64,000 nucleotides of DNA, from contig JAEUHM010000034.1 in the NCBI GenBank assembly GCA_016795485.1, forward strand, positions 1 to 64,000, written 5' to 3'. Each line of letters opens with the position of its first letter. The first letter of the stretch is position 1. Origin of the DNA: Verrucomicrobiaceae bacterium (lineage in GTDB: Bacteria; Verrucomicrobiota; Verrucomicrobiia; Verrucomicrobiales; Verrucomicrobiaceae). Under the pieces are notes generated by a model that saw only the letters and a list, made by a program, of their open reading frames with translations, made no database searches and was not told the DNA's origin. The position numbers and the translations under genes were made by a program. Shown here one piece after another: positions 1 to 7,576 of the stretch.

Positions 1-2
1 AT

Positions 3-1130
3 GAGGGCCTGCTGCAAAAGAACGCCGAGGACGTGAAGGGCGGTGCCGGCCAATACTTCACCCCGCGCTCCCTCATTGCCGCCATGGTCGAAGTCGTGGC
101 CCCACAGCCCGGCGAAACGATCTGCGATCCCGCCTGCGGCACCGGCGGCTTCCTGCTGGCCGCGCATGACCACATTGCGAAGCATCACCAGCTGGACCGC
201 GAGCAAAAGAAGCAGCTCAAGAGCGGCACCTTCTACGGCATCGAGCTGGTGGACAGCGTGACCCGCCTCTGCGCCATGAACCTGCTGCTGCACGGCATCG
301 GGTCCGAATCAGGCGATGACCTGCCCGTGATCACCAAGGACGCGCTGGCCGGGAAACACGGCGAATACGAGATCGTCCTGGCCAATCCGCCCTTTGGCAA
401 AAAGAGCAGCGTGACCATCGTGAACGAAGCGGGCGAGTCCTCCAAGGAGAGCCTCGTGATCAATCGCGATGACTTCTGGGCCAGCACGAGCAACAAGCAG
501 CTCAACTTCCTCCAGCACATCTTCACCATCCTCAAGATGCACGGCCGCGCCGCCGTGGTGCTGCCGGACAACGTGCTCTTCGAAGGCGGAGCGGGAGAAA
601 CCATCCGCCGCGAACTCCTCAAGCAAGCCGATGTCCACACCCTGCTGCGCCTGCCCACCGGCATCTTCTACGCCCAAGGCGTGAAGGCCAACGTCCTCTT
701 CTTCGACCGCAAACCCGCCCAGGAGAAGCCGTGGACGAAGAAGCTCTGGATCTACGACCTGCGCACCAACATGCACTTCACGCTCAAGGAGAATCCTCTC
801 AAGCGCGAGCATCTGGATGATTTTGTGAACTGCTATTTTGGTAGGGCGGGCAGTCCCTTGCCCGCCGCTGGCGGCGCTTCGAGGACGAAGCGCCCTACCT
901 CAAGACACGACCGGAAGGAAACCGAGCGCTTCAAAGCCTTCGACTACGAAGACCTGATCAAGCGCGACAAGATCAACCTCGACATCTTCTGGCTCAAAGA
1001 CGACGCCCTCGAAGAAAGCGCCAACCTTCCCGCCCCGGGCGTCATCGCCCAAGATATCATGGAAGACCTCCAAGCCGCCCTAGAACAGTTCGCGACGATT
1101 GCGGAGGATTTGAAATCGTCTGCTGAATAG
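3..1130 (+). CDS. hsdM: Type I restriction-modification DNA methyltransferase HsdM, 5' end cut by window
   Basis: N6-adenine methyltransferase subunit of a type I restriction system. The reading frame is open from base 3 (EGLLQKNAEDVKGGAGQYFT), which is the usual HsdM text before motif I, so the real start lies outside the window and the in-frame GTG at 33 is not the start. Visible motifs are the SAM-binding DPACGTGGFLL and the catalytic LANPPFGK (NPPF type). The C-terminus (KETERFKAF, NLDIFWL, DIMEDLQAALEQF) is complete for the family. Between CYFG and SRHDRKETERF sit 20 extra residues encoded by a palindromic repeat. The downstream genes of the locus are broken, so the enzyme may be an orphan or on its way to loss. 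Identification is firm; activity is not known. Confidence 0.95.
   Translation, partial: EGLLQKNAEDVKGGAGQYFTPRSLIAAMVEVVAPQPGETICDPACGTGGFLLAAHDHIAKHHQLDREQKKQLKSGTFYGIELVDSVTRLCAMNLLLHGIGSESGDDLPVITKDALAGKHGEYEIVLANPPFGKKSSVTIVNEAGESSKESLVINRDDFWASTSNKQLNFLQHIFTILKMHGRAAVVLPDNVLFEGGAGETIRRELLKQADVHTLLRLPTGIFYAQGVKANVLFFDRKPAQEKPWTKKLWIYDLRTNMHFTLKENPLKREHLDDFVNCYFGRAGSPLPAAGGASRTKRPTSRHDRKETERFKAFDYEDLIKRDKINLDIFWLKDDALEESANLPAPGVIAQDIMEDLQAALEQFATIAEDLKSSAE
840..899. repeat. 60-bp palindromic element inserted in frame in hsdM
   Basis: Outer inverted repeat GGTAGGGCG / CGCCCTACC encloses two nested hairpins, GGCGGGCA...TGCCCGCC-like and GGCGCTTCG-agga-CGAAGCGCC. It is exactly 20 codons long and leaves the hsdM frame open. 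Its right half (873-899) is nearly the same as palindromes at 5031-5058 and 48971-48998, so it belongs to a dispersed REP/MITE-like family. Confidence 0.75.
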
Positions 1131-1138
1131 CGTCCACT

Positions 1139-1549
1139 ATGAGCATGCCATCAAAAGAGTTTCGCGGACAGTTCTACTTTAAGCTCACCACCAGCGGCAA
1201 TCTGCTGGGTGAGTTTTCCAACAATGCGCAGGGATGCACCCGCAATCGAACCGAGTCTGCTAATCGGGTGCACGGAAGTAGCAGTAGCTACGAAGGGGAT
1301 TACTGAACCACTTGGCATGATTCAGACGGCGAAAATCAAGCCGATCTCGCTTTCATTCCTGAAACAAATTTTGAGTTAGAGCAGTTCCGAAAACTACTGG
1401 TCAACGTCTGGGAGCGCTATGATCCGATCCGCAATAAGTCCGAACAGACCCTCACCACCAACTTCCGCAAAGCCGTCAGGATTTATGACTGGTTGAAGTA
1501 TGGGCATAAAAAAACACCTAAAGTGCCAAAGGGCGAAGAAGCGAAATGA
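1139..1549 (+). pseudogene. Small hsdM-linked ORF interrupted by an in-frame TGA
   Basis: An ATG eight bases after the hsdM stop opens a frame of 55 codons (starting MSMPSKEFRGQFYFKLTT), followed by TGA at 1304-1306. The same frame then runs on for 80 codons (TTWHDSDGENQADL ... KVPKGEEAK) to a TGA at 1547. Both halves read like protein, with matching codon use, and the site reads EGDY-stop-TTW. A single CGA to TGA change would explain it. I recall similar small proteins beside type I systems but cannot name a family or a function. Sequencing error or readthrough are alternatives to a true nonsense mutation. Confidence 0.6.
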
Positions 1550-1757
1550 ATCACTGCCTGCCGTATTAGAACCCGGTGTTTTTTGAACACCTTATCTCTA
1601 GGGCCACGACTCGGGCACCAGAATTTTCAGAATCCGCATGAATCCAGCCAGAAAGTCAAATCCATGACAAGCTTAAAATCATGTTTTTCAAATTTTGGCT
1701 CTTCATGACACACAGCACGCGTTGCGTTGCTCCATCCTTTGTAGGCAAGCTGTGATT

Positions 1758-1853
1758 CAAACCCATCGATCAACTTCGCAGACCCAAGAACTCACCGCCC
1801 TGCGCGACTGGTTGCTGCCGATGCGGATGAACGGGCAGGTGACGGTGGGGTGA
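1758..1853 (+). pseudogene. hsdS: C-terminal remnant of HsdS specificity subunit
   Basis: The last codons before a TGA read TQELTALRDWLLPMRMNGQV, the typical end of type I specificity subunits (T-x-L-T-x-LRDWLLPMLMNGQV). No start codon, target-recognition domain or conserved helix precedes it, and the sequence from 1550 to about 1750 shows no HsdS-like frame. This is therefore a leftover of a deleted hsdS. The short length leaves some doubt, but the match to the family tail is specific and the position downstream of hsdM is right. The rest of 1550-1983 shows nothing else I can support. Confidence 0.6.
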
Positions 1854-1983
1854 TCGAGCGTCGTATTGACCTAGACCTTCCATGCTCGGTGCCGAATCAG
1901 CAAATCCATAAAAACAAACTCACTGATAGTCGCGGACGTGTCGTTCGTTGCTACTCCCTACGGGGACTACATCCCCCTTCCTT

Positions 1984-2823
1984 ATGATCGTGATGTGCGC
2001 CCGTTCATTGACTCTTGGATTACTCTTGGTCGCCCTCGTGAGCACTTTTTCAGGACTGCGTGCGGCTGACTCTTGGTTAGAATATGAGAAGGATGATCGC
2101 GTGAGCCTTGCCATGTGCGAGCGCGAGGCTCTGGTATTTGGATTACAGGCGGAGTTGCCCGTCAGGCTGCGCTCGGATTTTGCTACTTCGAGGATGCTTT
2201 CTCAATTTAGCGAGCGGGTCCAAGGAGTGAGGCTAACAGAGCCTGCTCTGTACAGCGCCGTTCCAACGATTGCCCGCGCTCTTGGCAAGTATCCTGTATC
2301 TCTCATCAAATCACAACTCGAAGAAATCTGTCTGTTTGAGTGGCTGAGTAATCAAGGCGTTCCAATGGGCGGCACCTATGAGAAGCGCACTATTTTCCTC
2401 GCCGCCGGGGTGATGGTTAATGACAAGGGATTAGAGAAGACATTTCATCACGAATTTAGCTCCCTCTTCCTGAACAGCTACGGTGACGAAGCCTTCCGCA
2501 AGAATTGGGAGAAGGTAAATGAAGGCCAGCGCTATATGGGCGCCGATGCACGCATCGACGTGCTAGCCGCGAGGCCAGAGCACCTACCAAACGCGACGAG
2601 CGAGGCTCTCAATGCCGAGGGTTTCATCATGAACTACTCCAAATCAACTCTGGAGAATGATTTCAATACGTTGGCTGGCGAAGTGATGACTGAGCCGAAG
2701 AGATTCGCGACGCTCATGTCTAAGCATAAACGCCTCCGCCAGAAGTATGAGCTTTGGTTATCGCTCATGGTGAAGGCATCGTCTGAGTTCAAAGTTCCCA
2801 TTCCGATCAATAAGCAGCCCTAA
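1984..2823 (+). CDS. Exported protein of unknown function with HHEF motif
   Basis: A 279-residue protein with a signal peptide (ARSLTLGLLLVALVSTFSGL, cleavage near LRA-ADS) starting at the ATG that puts the hydrophobic stretch at the N-terminus. A longer in-frame start at 1948 would bury it. Mid-protein KTFHHEFSSLFLNSY recalls the HHEFxH motif of putative zinc metallopeptidases (Peptidase_Mx1-like), but the residue expected to be the second His is Ser, so a working zinc site is doubtful. No other domain is recognised. It stands alone, downstream of the decayed restriction locus. Export is well supported; the function is open. Confidence 0.65.
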   Translation: MIVMCARSLTLGLLLVALVSTFSGLRAADSWLEYEKDDRVSLAMCEREALVFGLQAELPVRLRSDFATSRMLSQFSERVQGVRLTEPALYSAVPTIARALGKYPVSLIKSQLEEICLFEWLSNQGVPMGGTYEKRTIFLAAGVMVNDKGLEKTFHHEFSSLFLNSYGDEAFRKNWEKVNEGQRYMGADARIDVLAARPEHLPNATSEALNAEGFIMNYSKSTLENDFNTLAGEVMTEPKRFATLMSKHKRLRQKYELWLSLMVKASSEFKVPIPINKQP

Positions 2824-2998
2824 CCCCCTGCCAATTAACGGGTCCGCGCTGCGGTTTTGGGTGAGTGCTCACTCCTTAGTCTATCCGAAACCCACGCCCA
2901 CCGTCATCCAGATGGAAGACTCCAAGGGCAAAGGCCTACCATACAAATTGCTGGTGGTGCCAAAAAGAGCGAATCCGAGAACGTTGAGCCTCTTAGAT

Positions 2999-3748
2999 TC
3001 AAGATGCGACCCGCTTCCAGTCAGTTGTTCCGCATGACCGACGATCCCAGGGAACATAGCCATAAAACTCGCCTATCATTGCGGTAGGTCTAGAAAACAC
3101 CATGCCTTCACTTTTGCTCACCGTGAGTTCTTCCACGCCTTTGACGGTTCCCTGTTCCAACTGAGCGCTAGATCCCAAGCGGTGGCTTTGGTAGACGATA
3201 GTAAGCCTAACAACGCCCCCTTCTTCCACTTTCATTTGGCATGACTGACTCTCCCACCTAACACGGTTGGAGGCGATGCTATCCTCGACATTCATCACCC
3301 CTGTGATTCCGATGCTGCCGTTCCACCGCTGAGTCACTTGAGCCTCGCCCGATAATCGAATGGACGTTTCTGGCGTAACTGTGTCTAACCCGAGTTTGTG
3401 CGTATACGTGAACTCTGTCTTCCATGTGCCGCTAATGACAAGTTCTGGGTGAAAAAACTTCCACGCACCCCTTTCGAATAGCCAGATGGGAAACCAAACT
3501 ACCGCTGCATACAAACCTGTAGACCCCAAAATGAGAGCAAGCAGGTTCAACGGAGAAAAAACACTTTCAAGACTATTCTGCACCAGAGCTAATGGGTCTC
3601 TGGTCTCGTCGCTGACTGCGGATGCGCTCGTGGGGTGCTTTCTCTCAAGAAAAGTCAAAACATGCTTGAGGACAAAAAGATGCAATCCGATTGCCAATGT
3701 GACAAGAAAGGTAGCGAGTTTCTTGTGGGTAATGATGACCGGTTGCAT
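2999..3748 (-). CDS. Two-TM, beta-rich membrane protein (Cap15/S-2TM-beta-like architecture)
   Basis: A 249-residue protein with two hydrophobic segments near residues 10-30 and 65-90, then a beta-rich domain that opens with ELVISGTWKTEFTYTH and continues with alternating strands to the end (GEFYGYVPWDRRSCG). Two TM helices followed by a GTW-initiated small barrel is the layout of the SMODS-associated 2TM-beta (Cap15) effectors of CBASS defence. That is an analogy from layout, not a sequence match I can prove, and no CD-NTase gene is in the window. It lies 19 bp behind the solute-binding-protein gene on the same strand, so the two may be co-transcribed. Lipocalin- or streptavidin-like barrels of other function are the alternative. 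Confidence 0.6.
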   Translation of the reverse strand: MQPVIITHKKLATFLVTLAIGLHLFVLKHVLTFLERKHPTSASAVSDETRDPLALVQNSLESVFSPLNLLALILGSTGLYAAVVWFPIWLFERGAWKFFHPELVISGTWKTEFTYTHKLGLDTVTPETSIRLSGEAQVTQRWNGSIGITGVMNVEDSIASNRVRWESQSCQMKVEEGGVVRLTIVYQSHRLGSSAQLEQGTVKGVEELTVSKSEGMVFSRPTAMIGEFYGYVPWDRRSCGTTDWKRVAS

Positions 3749-3767
3749 GGCGCCTTGCGAAGTTAAG

Positions 3768-4604
3768 TTATTCCAAAAATGACCTGTCGAAGATGCGTTC
3801 TGGCTCCGAATGCAGACGACCCATCTCCAGCATCCTCATGACAACAGCTCTGATCACATCAGTTTCCTGGATGACGTCGATACTTGGAAGGTTCGTAGTC
3901 AACGCTTTTTGGATAATCTCGGCACTGATTCCGATGTATTTTTGCCCTATGGCGGCTGCGAGTGAAGGATTATTACGGATCAGCTCTTCGCTTTTCCTCA
4001 TAGCGGCGATCACATGAATGCAAAGGTCACGGTTGGTAGCTACCATCTGCTTTGTTGTCGAAAGACAACATCCGGGCATTCTTGGAAAGATGTCTCCGAT
4101 CTTGGCAATGACGGTCCCGAGGCCAAGAAATTCAAGCATACTTCCAAACGGCTCGATGGTTGATATCGCATCGGCACCGCCGCCTATATATGACACGAGT
4201 GAAGCATCACCCGAAGGGTTGCTAACGAGGCGCGCTTTCGATAGCGAGGCCCGTGAAATGAGTTCGTTGGCAAAAAAGTCTTTAACTCCCCCTGGTTGAG
4301 GCACGGCGATTGTCGATATGTCCGAACGCTCCATATCAGGCCTTGCCAAAATCATCCCTTCTTCAACTCCTCCGCCTGCAATCACGATGAGATTCTCCCC
4401 CTTCTCAGCAGCAATTGCCACGCGAGTCCAGGGTATGACACCGAACTCAACTTCACCCTTCTGTAGCATGGATGGCACCATCCAAGCGGCTGGTACAATC
4501 CGGATGCTCGACTCGACGTTATTCTTCTGAAACTCTCCGGTCTCATGCGCAACATAAACTGGCAACTGGCAAATGCCCCGAATGAGGGCGAAGTTGGCTT
4601 TCAT
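3768..4604 (-). CDS. NMT1/SsuA-type solute-binding protein lacking a signal peptide
   Basis: Resembles the periplasmic binding proteins of the NMT1/THI5/SsuA type: early FALIRGICQLPVYVAHETGE, then QKGEVEFGVIPW and the ligand-loop text STIAVPQPGGVKDFF, with alternating alpha/beta segments throughout. Such proteins normally feed a nitrate, sulfonate or pyrimidine ABC transporter. Here the chosen ATG gives no hydrophobic leader or lipobox; a TTG start 42 bases upstream adds only a polar stretch. No permease or ATPase is adjacent. It may act as a cytoplasmic ligand sensor, or the export signal was lost. The next gene on the strand begins 19 bp later. Confidence 0.7.
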   Translation of the reverse strand: MKANFALIRGICQLPVYVAHETGEFQKNNVESSIRIVPAAWMVPSMLQKGEVEFGVIPWTRVAIAAEKGENLIVIAGGGVEEGMILARPDMERSDISTIAVPQPGGVKDFFANELISRASLSKARLVSNPSGDASLVSYIGGGADAISTIEPFGSMLEFLGLGTVIAKIGDIFPRMPGCCLSTTKQMVATNRDLCIHVIAAMRKSEELIRNNPSLAAAIGQKYIGISAEIIQKALTTNLPSIDVIQETDVIRAVVMRMLEMGRLHSEPERIFDRSFLE

Positions 4605-4996
4605 ATTCTTTATCTTACTTGGAAGCACACCATGCAGCGAGTCCAAATTCCGGGACCATTTGGAGCGAATGCAAAGTCGGAGAACTTCAAATCGAATGAC
4701 CTAAAGTTGCCGCGCGGCTTCACAACGGTGCTCTAGGGCTTCAGGGAAAAATGTTTTTCATTACACGTGTCTAGCCGTTAACACGGAGTTTCTCCACAGA
4801 TGAGCAGACGGGAAATCGTGTAGTCACATGACATCGGATGTGCAGATGCAAGATAGAAGACGCGAGACTGATTTTTTGTCGCGGGTTGCTCATCGCAGTC
4901 GGGACGATCTTCCCAAATGTGGACACTGGGGGGATAGGCAGAATAAGCGAGGCACGAGAATCTGAGCTTTGGATGGTCAAATGCCAGACGGGTCGA

Positions 4997-5120
4997 TGCG
5001 CGGGAATAGTGTCTGTTGGCCTGCGATGACGGCGCTTGGGGGACCAAGCGGCCCTACCTTTTCTATTTCGGGGCCTCTGTGTGCTTTGTGGCTCTGTGGT
5101 GGAAGACTATCAGACTGTCG
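4997..5120 (+). repeat. Dispersed intergenic repeat, copy A
   Basis: About 125 bp that align with 48937-49067. Shared landmarks in the same order are tgcgcgggga, gttggcctgc, the palindrome GGCGCTTGGGGGACCAAGCG followed by GCCCT, then gggcctctgtgt and ttgtggctctgtggt, then a run of gactatcagat/gatgctag words. The second half carries small insertions. It is intergenic in both places and holds no ORF. Confidence 0.75.
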
Positions 5121-5242
5121 GATTCCAGATGCTAGATGCTAGATTGCGATCATTGCAAACGACTGCAAACAACTGCAAACGGATCGCGCATCGGGGCGAG
5201 TTGCGGACAGGTGTGTCTGCACTCCTTTCTCGATGACTGATC

Positions 5243-5259
5243 GCAGTCGGGACGACTGC
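5243..5259. repeat. Short dispersed palindrome GCAGTCGggacGACTGC
   Basis: A 17-bp palindrome (GCAGTC-ggga-c-GACTGC) followed by accac. Near copies occur at 4895-4909 (left arm and centre) and 5758-5773 (agtcgggacgactgcgccac), all inside the same non-coding interval. A similar string (ggctgcaccacgctgg) lies near the right edge of the window. It may be a remnant of a dispersed REP-like unit. Confidence 0.5.
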
Positions 5260-5418
5260 ACCACACTGGGAGCACGGTTGGTGGATGGGCTTTAACAGAC
5301 ATGAGAGGTTTCTCAGGTTTGGCTAAACCATAGGAATGTTTAGCATGGTTTTGGCCGCTACACGCTGCGATGCCTATGGAATGGGCGTTCTGGCGTTGGC
5401 TGTTTGTGGCGGATGCCC

Positions 5419-5691
5419 TGTGATTTTGAAAATAACTTGAGTTATTTGAGAAATCACAGCTGTGATTTTGATTTTAACTCCTGTGAATCGGGAAATAACT
5501 CCTGTGATTTCTGTTTCGATGGCTTTCGGACGAGCGCCGAAAGCCATTGCTCGACGTCCGAAAGCCATTGCTCGACGTCCGAAAGCCATTGCTCGGCGTC
5601 CGAAAGCCATTGCTCGGCGTCCGAAAGTCATTGCTCGGCGTCCGAAAGTCGTTGCTCGGCGTCCGAAAGCCATTGCCGGAGCGCCGACAGT
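5419..5691. repeat. Thirteen phased 21-bp units
   Basis: The stretch divides exactly into thirteen 21-bp units. Units 7-12 are almost identical (cattgctcg-a/g-cgtccgaaag-c/t), unit 13 is diverged, and units 1-6 have other text but keep the same phase and share words such as tgtgatttt and aactcc. On the minus strand the units translate to repeats of MAFGRRA and, further on, ITGVI/FTGVK-like heptads; on the plus strand to RRPKAIA. There are no spacers of unique sequence, so this is a tandem array and not CRISPR. Confidence 0.9.
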
Positions 5692-6074
5692 CGTGGATCG
5701 GGCTTCTAAAGTTATGGGCGGAGTATTTTGCGCAAGTTGCACTAGCGACCGGGGAGGGAGTCGGGACGACTGCGCCACTTTGGGTGTTCTCTCATCGTTC
5801 CCGAGAATGACGTCGTGCAAGTGTTGGCGAGGAAGTGTAGAGCCGATACTTTGTCTCTGGCAGTCGGTGCGGGACATGACGGCGATTTGAGACCCGAAAG
5901 CGGTCACAGGTGACGGAGCGGACCAGCGCCACTCCCAGATGCAGCAGAAAATCGCTCGATCAGGCCACAAATGCCAAAAAGAGCCGTGACGGAGCCATTT
6001 TGCCCTCCGTCATTCTCGCGCTGCCGTCCGTCATTCCCCCGTTGCCACAGGACAAAATGACTCTGCCGGGTGCT

Positions 6075-7562
6075 TTATTCGGCTTTGCGCTTGAGTTGGG
6101 GGAAGAGGACGACGTCCCGGATGCTTTCGGCTCCGGTGAGCATCATGATGAGGCGGTCAATGCCAATGCCGATGCCGCCAGCCGGGGGCATGCCGAACTC
6201 TAGGGCGGTGATGAAGTCTTCGTCGATCTTCTGGATTTCCTCGCCGGCCTGCTCTTCAAGTCGCTGACGCTGGATGATGGGGTCGTTGAGCTCGGAGTAT
6301 CCTGGGCTGATTTCTTGACCATTGATGACGAGTTCGTAGACGTCTACCACGCTGTCGTCTGCGGCGTTCTGCTTGGCCAGGGGGACGAGTTCCTTGGGGC
6401 AATGGGTGACGAACATGGGGTCGAACTGCTTTTCTTCCACTAGCTTCTCAAACACGTGCTGGGTGACTTCGTAGTCCTCGAAGTTGGGTCCAATCTCCAC
6501 GCCGAGTTCGGCGGCTCGGGTTTTGCGAGCCTCGGGGGTGAGTTCAAACCAACCTGGATCTACGGCTCGGATGAGGTCGCGGTAAGCCACGCGCTTCCAT
6601 GGGCGCTGGAGGTTGATGGTGCGGGTGACCTCCCCTGCCTCGTTTTTGTGCTCGATGAGCAGACCACCACAGAACTTCTCGGCGAGGTGACAGATGAGGC
6701 CTTCCACCAGGTCTGCCATTTGCTCAAAATCAGCAAAGGCCCAGTAGGCCTCGAGCATGGTGAACTCGGGGTTGTGCCGACGGCTGATGCCTTCGTTGCG
6801 GAAGTTGCGGTTGAGTTCAAAGATGCGGGTGAATCCGCCCACGAGGAGGCGCTTGAGGAATAGCTCTGGGGCGATGCGCAAGTAGAGCGGCATGTTCAGC
6901 GCGTTGTGGAAGGTCTCAAAGGGCCGCGCGGCAGCACCTCCAGCCACGTCTTGCATCATGGGGGTCTCGACTTCGAGGAACTGCCGGTCCTGGAGGAAGC
7001 GGCGGATCTCGGCGATCATTTGGCTGCGGGTAACGAAGACTTGGCGGCTGTTTTCGTTGCTAATGAGGTCAAGGTAGCGCTGGCGATACTTTTGCTCGCG
7101 GTCGGTGAGGCCATGCCACTTGTCTGGCAGGGGCCGGAGGGATTTGCTGAGCACGGTGATGGCCTTCACGTTGACGGTGGGCTCGCCCATTTTGGTGGTG
7201 AAGGTCTCGCCTTCCACGCCTACCCAGTCGCCCATGTCCACGAGGTCGGTGAAGAGCTCAAAAGCTTCGTCCCCGACTTCCTTTTTGTTCATGTAGCACT
7301 GAATCTTACCTGTGAAGTCGCCGATGTCGAAGAACCCAGCCTTGCCCTGGATGCGGCGGCTGAGCACGCGGCCGCCGAGTTTGACGGGGAGGGTGTTCTC
7401 AAACGAGGCGCGGAGTGTGCCGGGCTCATGGGTGGTCTCAAACTTGCCGCCAAACGGGGCCACGCCCTTGTCTTTCATCTTCTGGAGCTTGTCCCGGCGG
7501 ACTTGGAGCAGTTCAGATTCTGAAGGTGGGGGCGGGGTGTTGGCTTGAGGTTGCGTTTCCAT
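6075..7562 (-). CDS. lysS: Lysyl-tRNA synthetase, class II
   Basis: Charges tRNA-Lys with lysine. The 495-residue length from the chosen ATG matches bacterial LysS; a longer frame upstream reads as non-coding and would overlap the divergent gene. An N-terminal OB-fold anticodon-binding region (LGGRVLSRRIQGKAGFFDI) is followed by the class II core: motif 2 RNEGISRRHNPEFTMLEAYW and motif 3 GIGIGIDRLIMMLTG near the end. The extreme N-terminus is Pro/Gln rich and looks disordered. It diverges from a metallophosphoesterase gene with under 20 bp between likely starts. Downstream lies the repeat-rich interval. Confidence 0.97.
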   Translation of the reverse strand: METQPQANTPPPPSESELLQVRRDKLQKMKDKGVAPFGGKFETTHEPGTLRASFENTLPVKLGGRVLSRRIQGKAGFFDIGDFTGKIQCYMNKKEVGDEAFELFTDLVDMGDWVGVEGETFTTKMGEPTVNVKAITVLSKSLRPLPDKWHGLTDREQKYRQRYLDLISNENSRQVFVTRSQMIAEIRRFLQDRQFLEVETPMMQDVAGGAAARPFETFHNALNMPLYLRIAPELFLKRLLVGGFTRIFELNRNFRNEGISRRHNPEFTMLEAYWAFADFEQMADLVEGLICHLAEKFCGGLLIEHKNEAGEVTRTINLQRPWKRVAYRDLIRAVDPGWFELTPEARKTRAAELGVEIGPNFEDYEVTQHVFEKLVEEKQFDPMFVTHCPKELVPLAKQNAADDSVVDVYELVINGQEISPGYSELNDPIIQRQRLEEQAGEEIQKIDEDFITALEFGMPPAGGIGIGIDRLIMMLTGAESIRDVVLFPQLKRKAE

Positions 7563-7576
7563 CTTTCGTTGGTTCG

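Larger units (their letters stand above)
4605..6074. other. Long non-coding, repeat-rich interval
   Basis: No reading frame here has a family signature or steady codon use. It holds a duplicated intergenic segment, three copies of a short palindrome, a 10-bp triplet (tgcaaac units at 5151-5180), a 21-bp phased array and, near 6007-6048, two more 21-bp units (ccgtcatt...). Short frames across the array (for example 5374-5970 on the minus strand) owe their openness to the 7-codon period and are not called as genes. Confidence 0.6.

Noticed and set aside
1304-1306. TGA as selenocysteine or tryptophan codon
   Set aside because: No SECIS-like structure was apparent and other genes in the window use TGA as stop. 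The context fits an Arg CGA to TGA change.
2857-3087. Small plus-strand ORF with a His-rich start
   Set aside because: No ribosome site or protein-like composition, and it overlaps the 3' end of the membrane-protein gene.
5419-5691. CRISPR array
   Set aside because: Units are tandem 21-bp repeats with no unique spacers, and no cas gene is in the window.
5374-5970. 198-residue minus-strand protein across the 21-bp array
   Set aside because: The frame is open mostly because the period is seven codons; the upstream half is not protein-like and both strands stay open.
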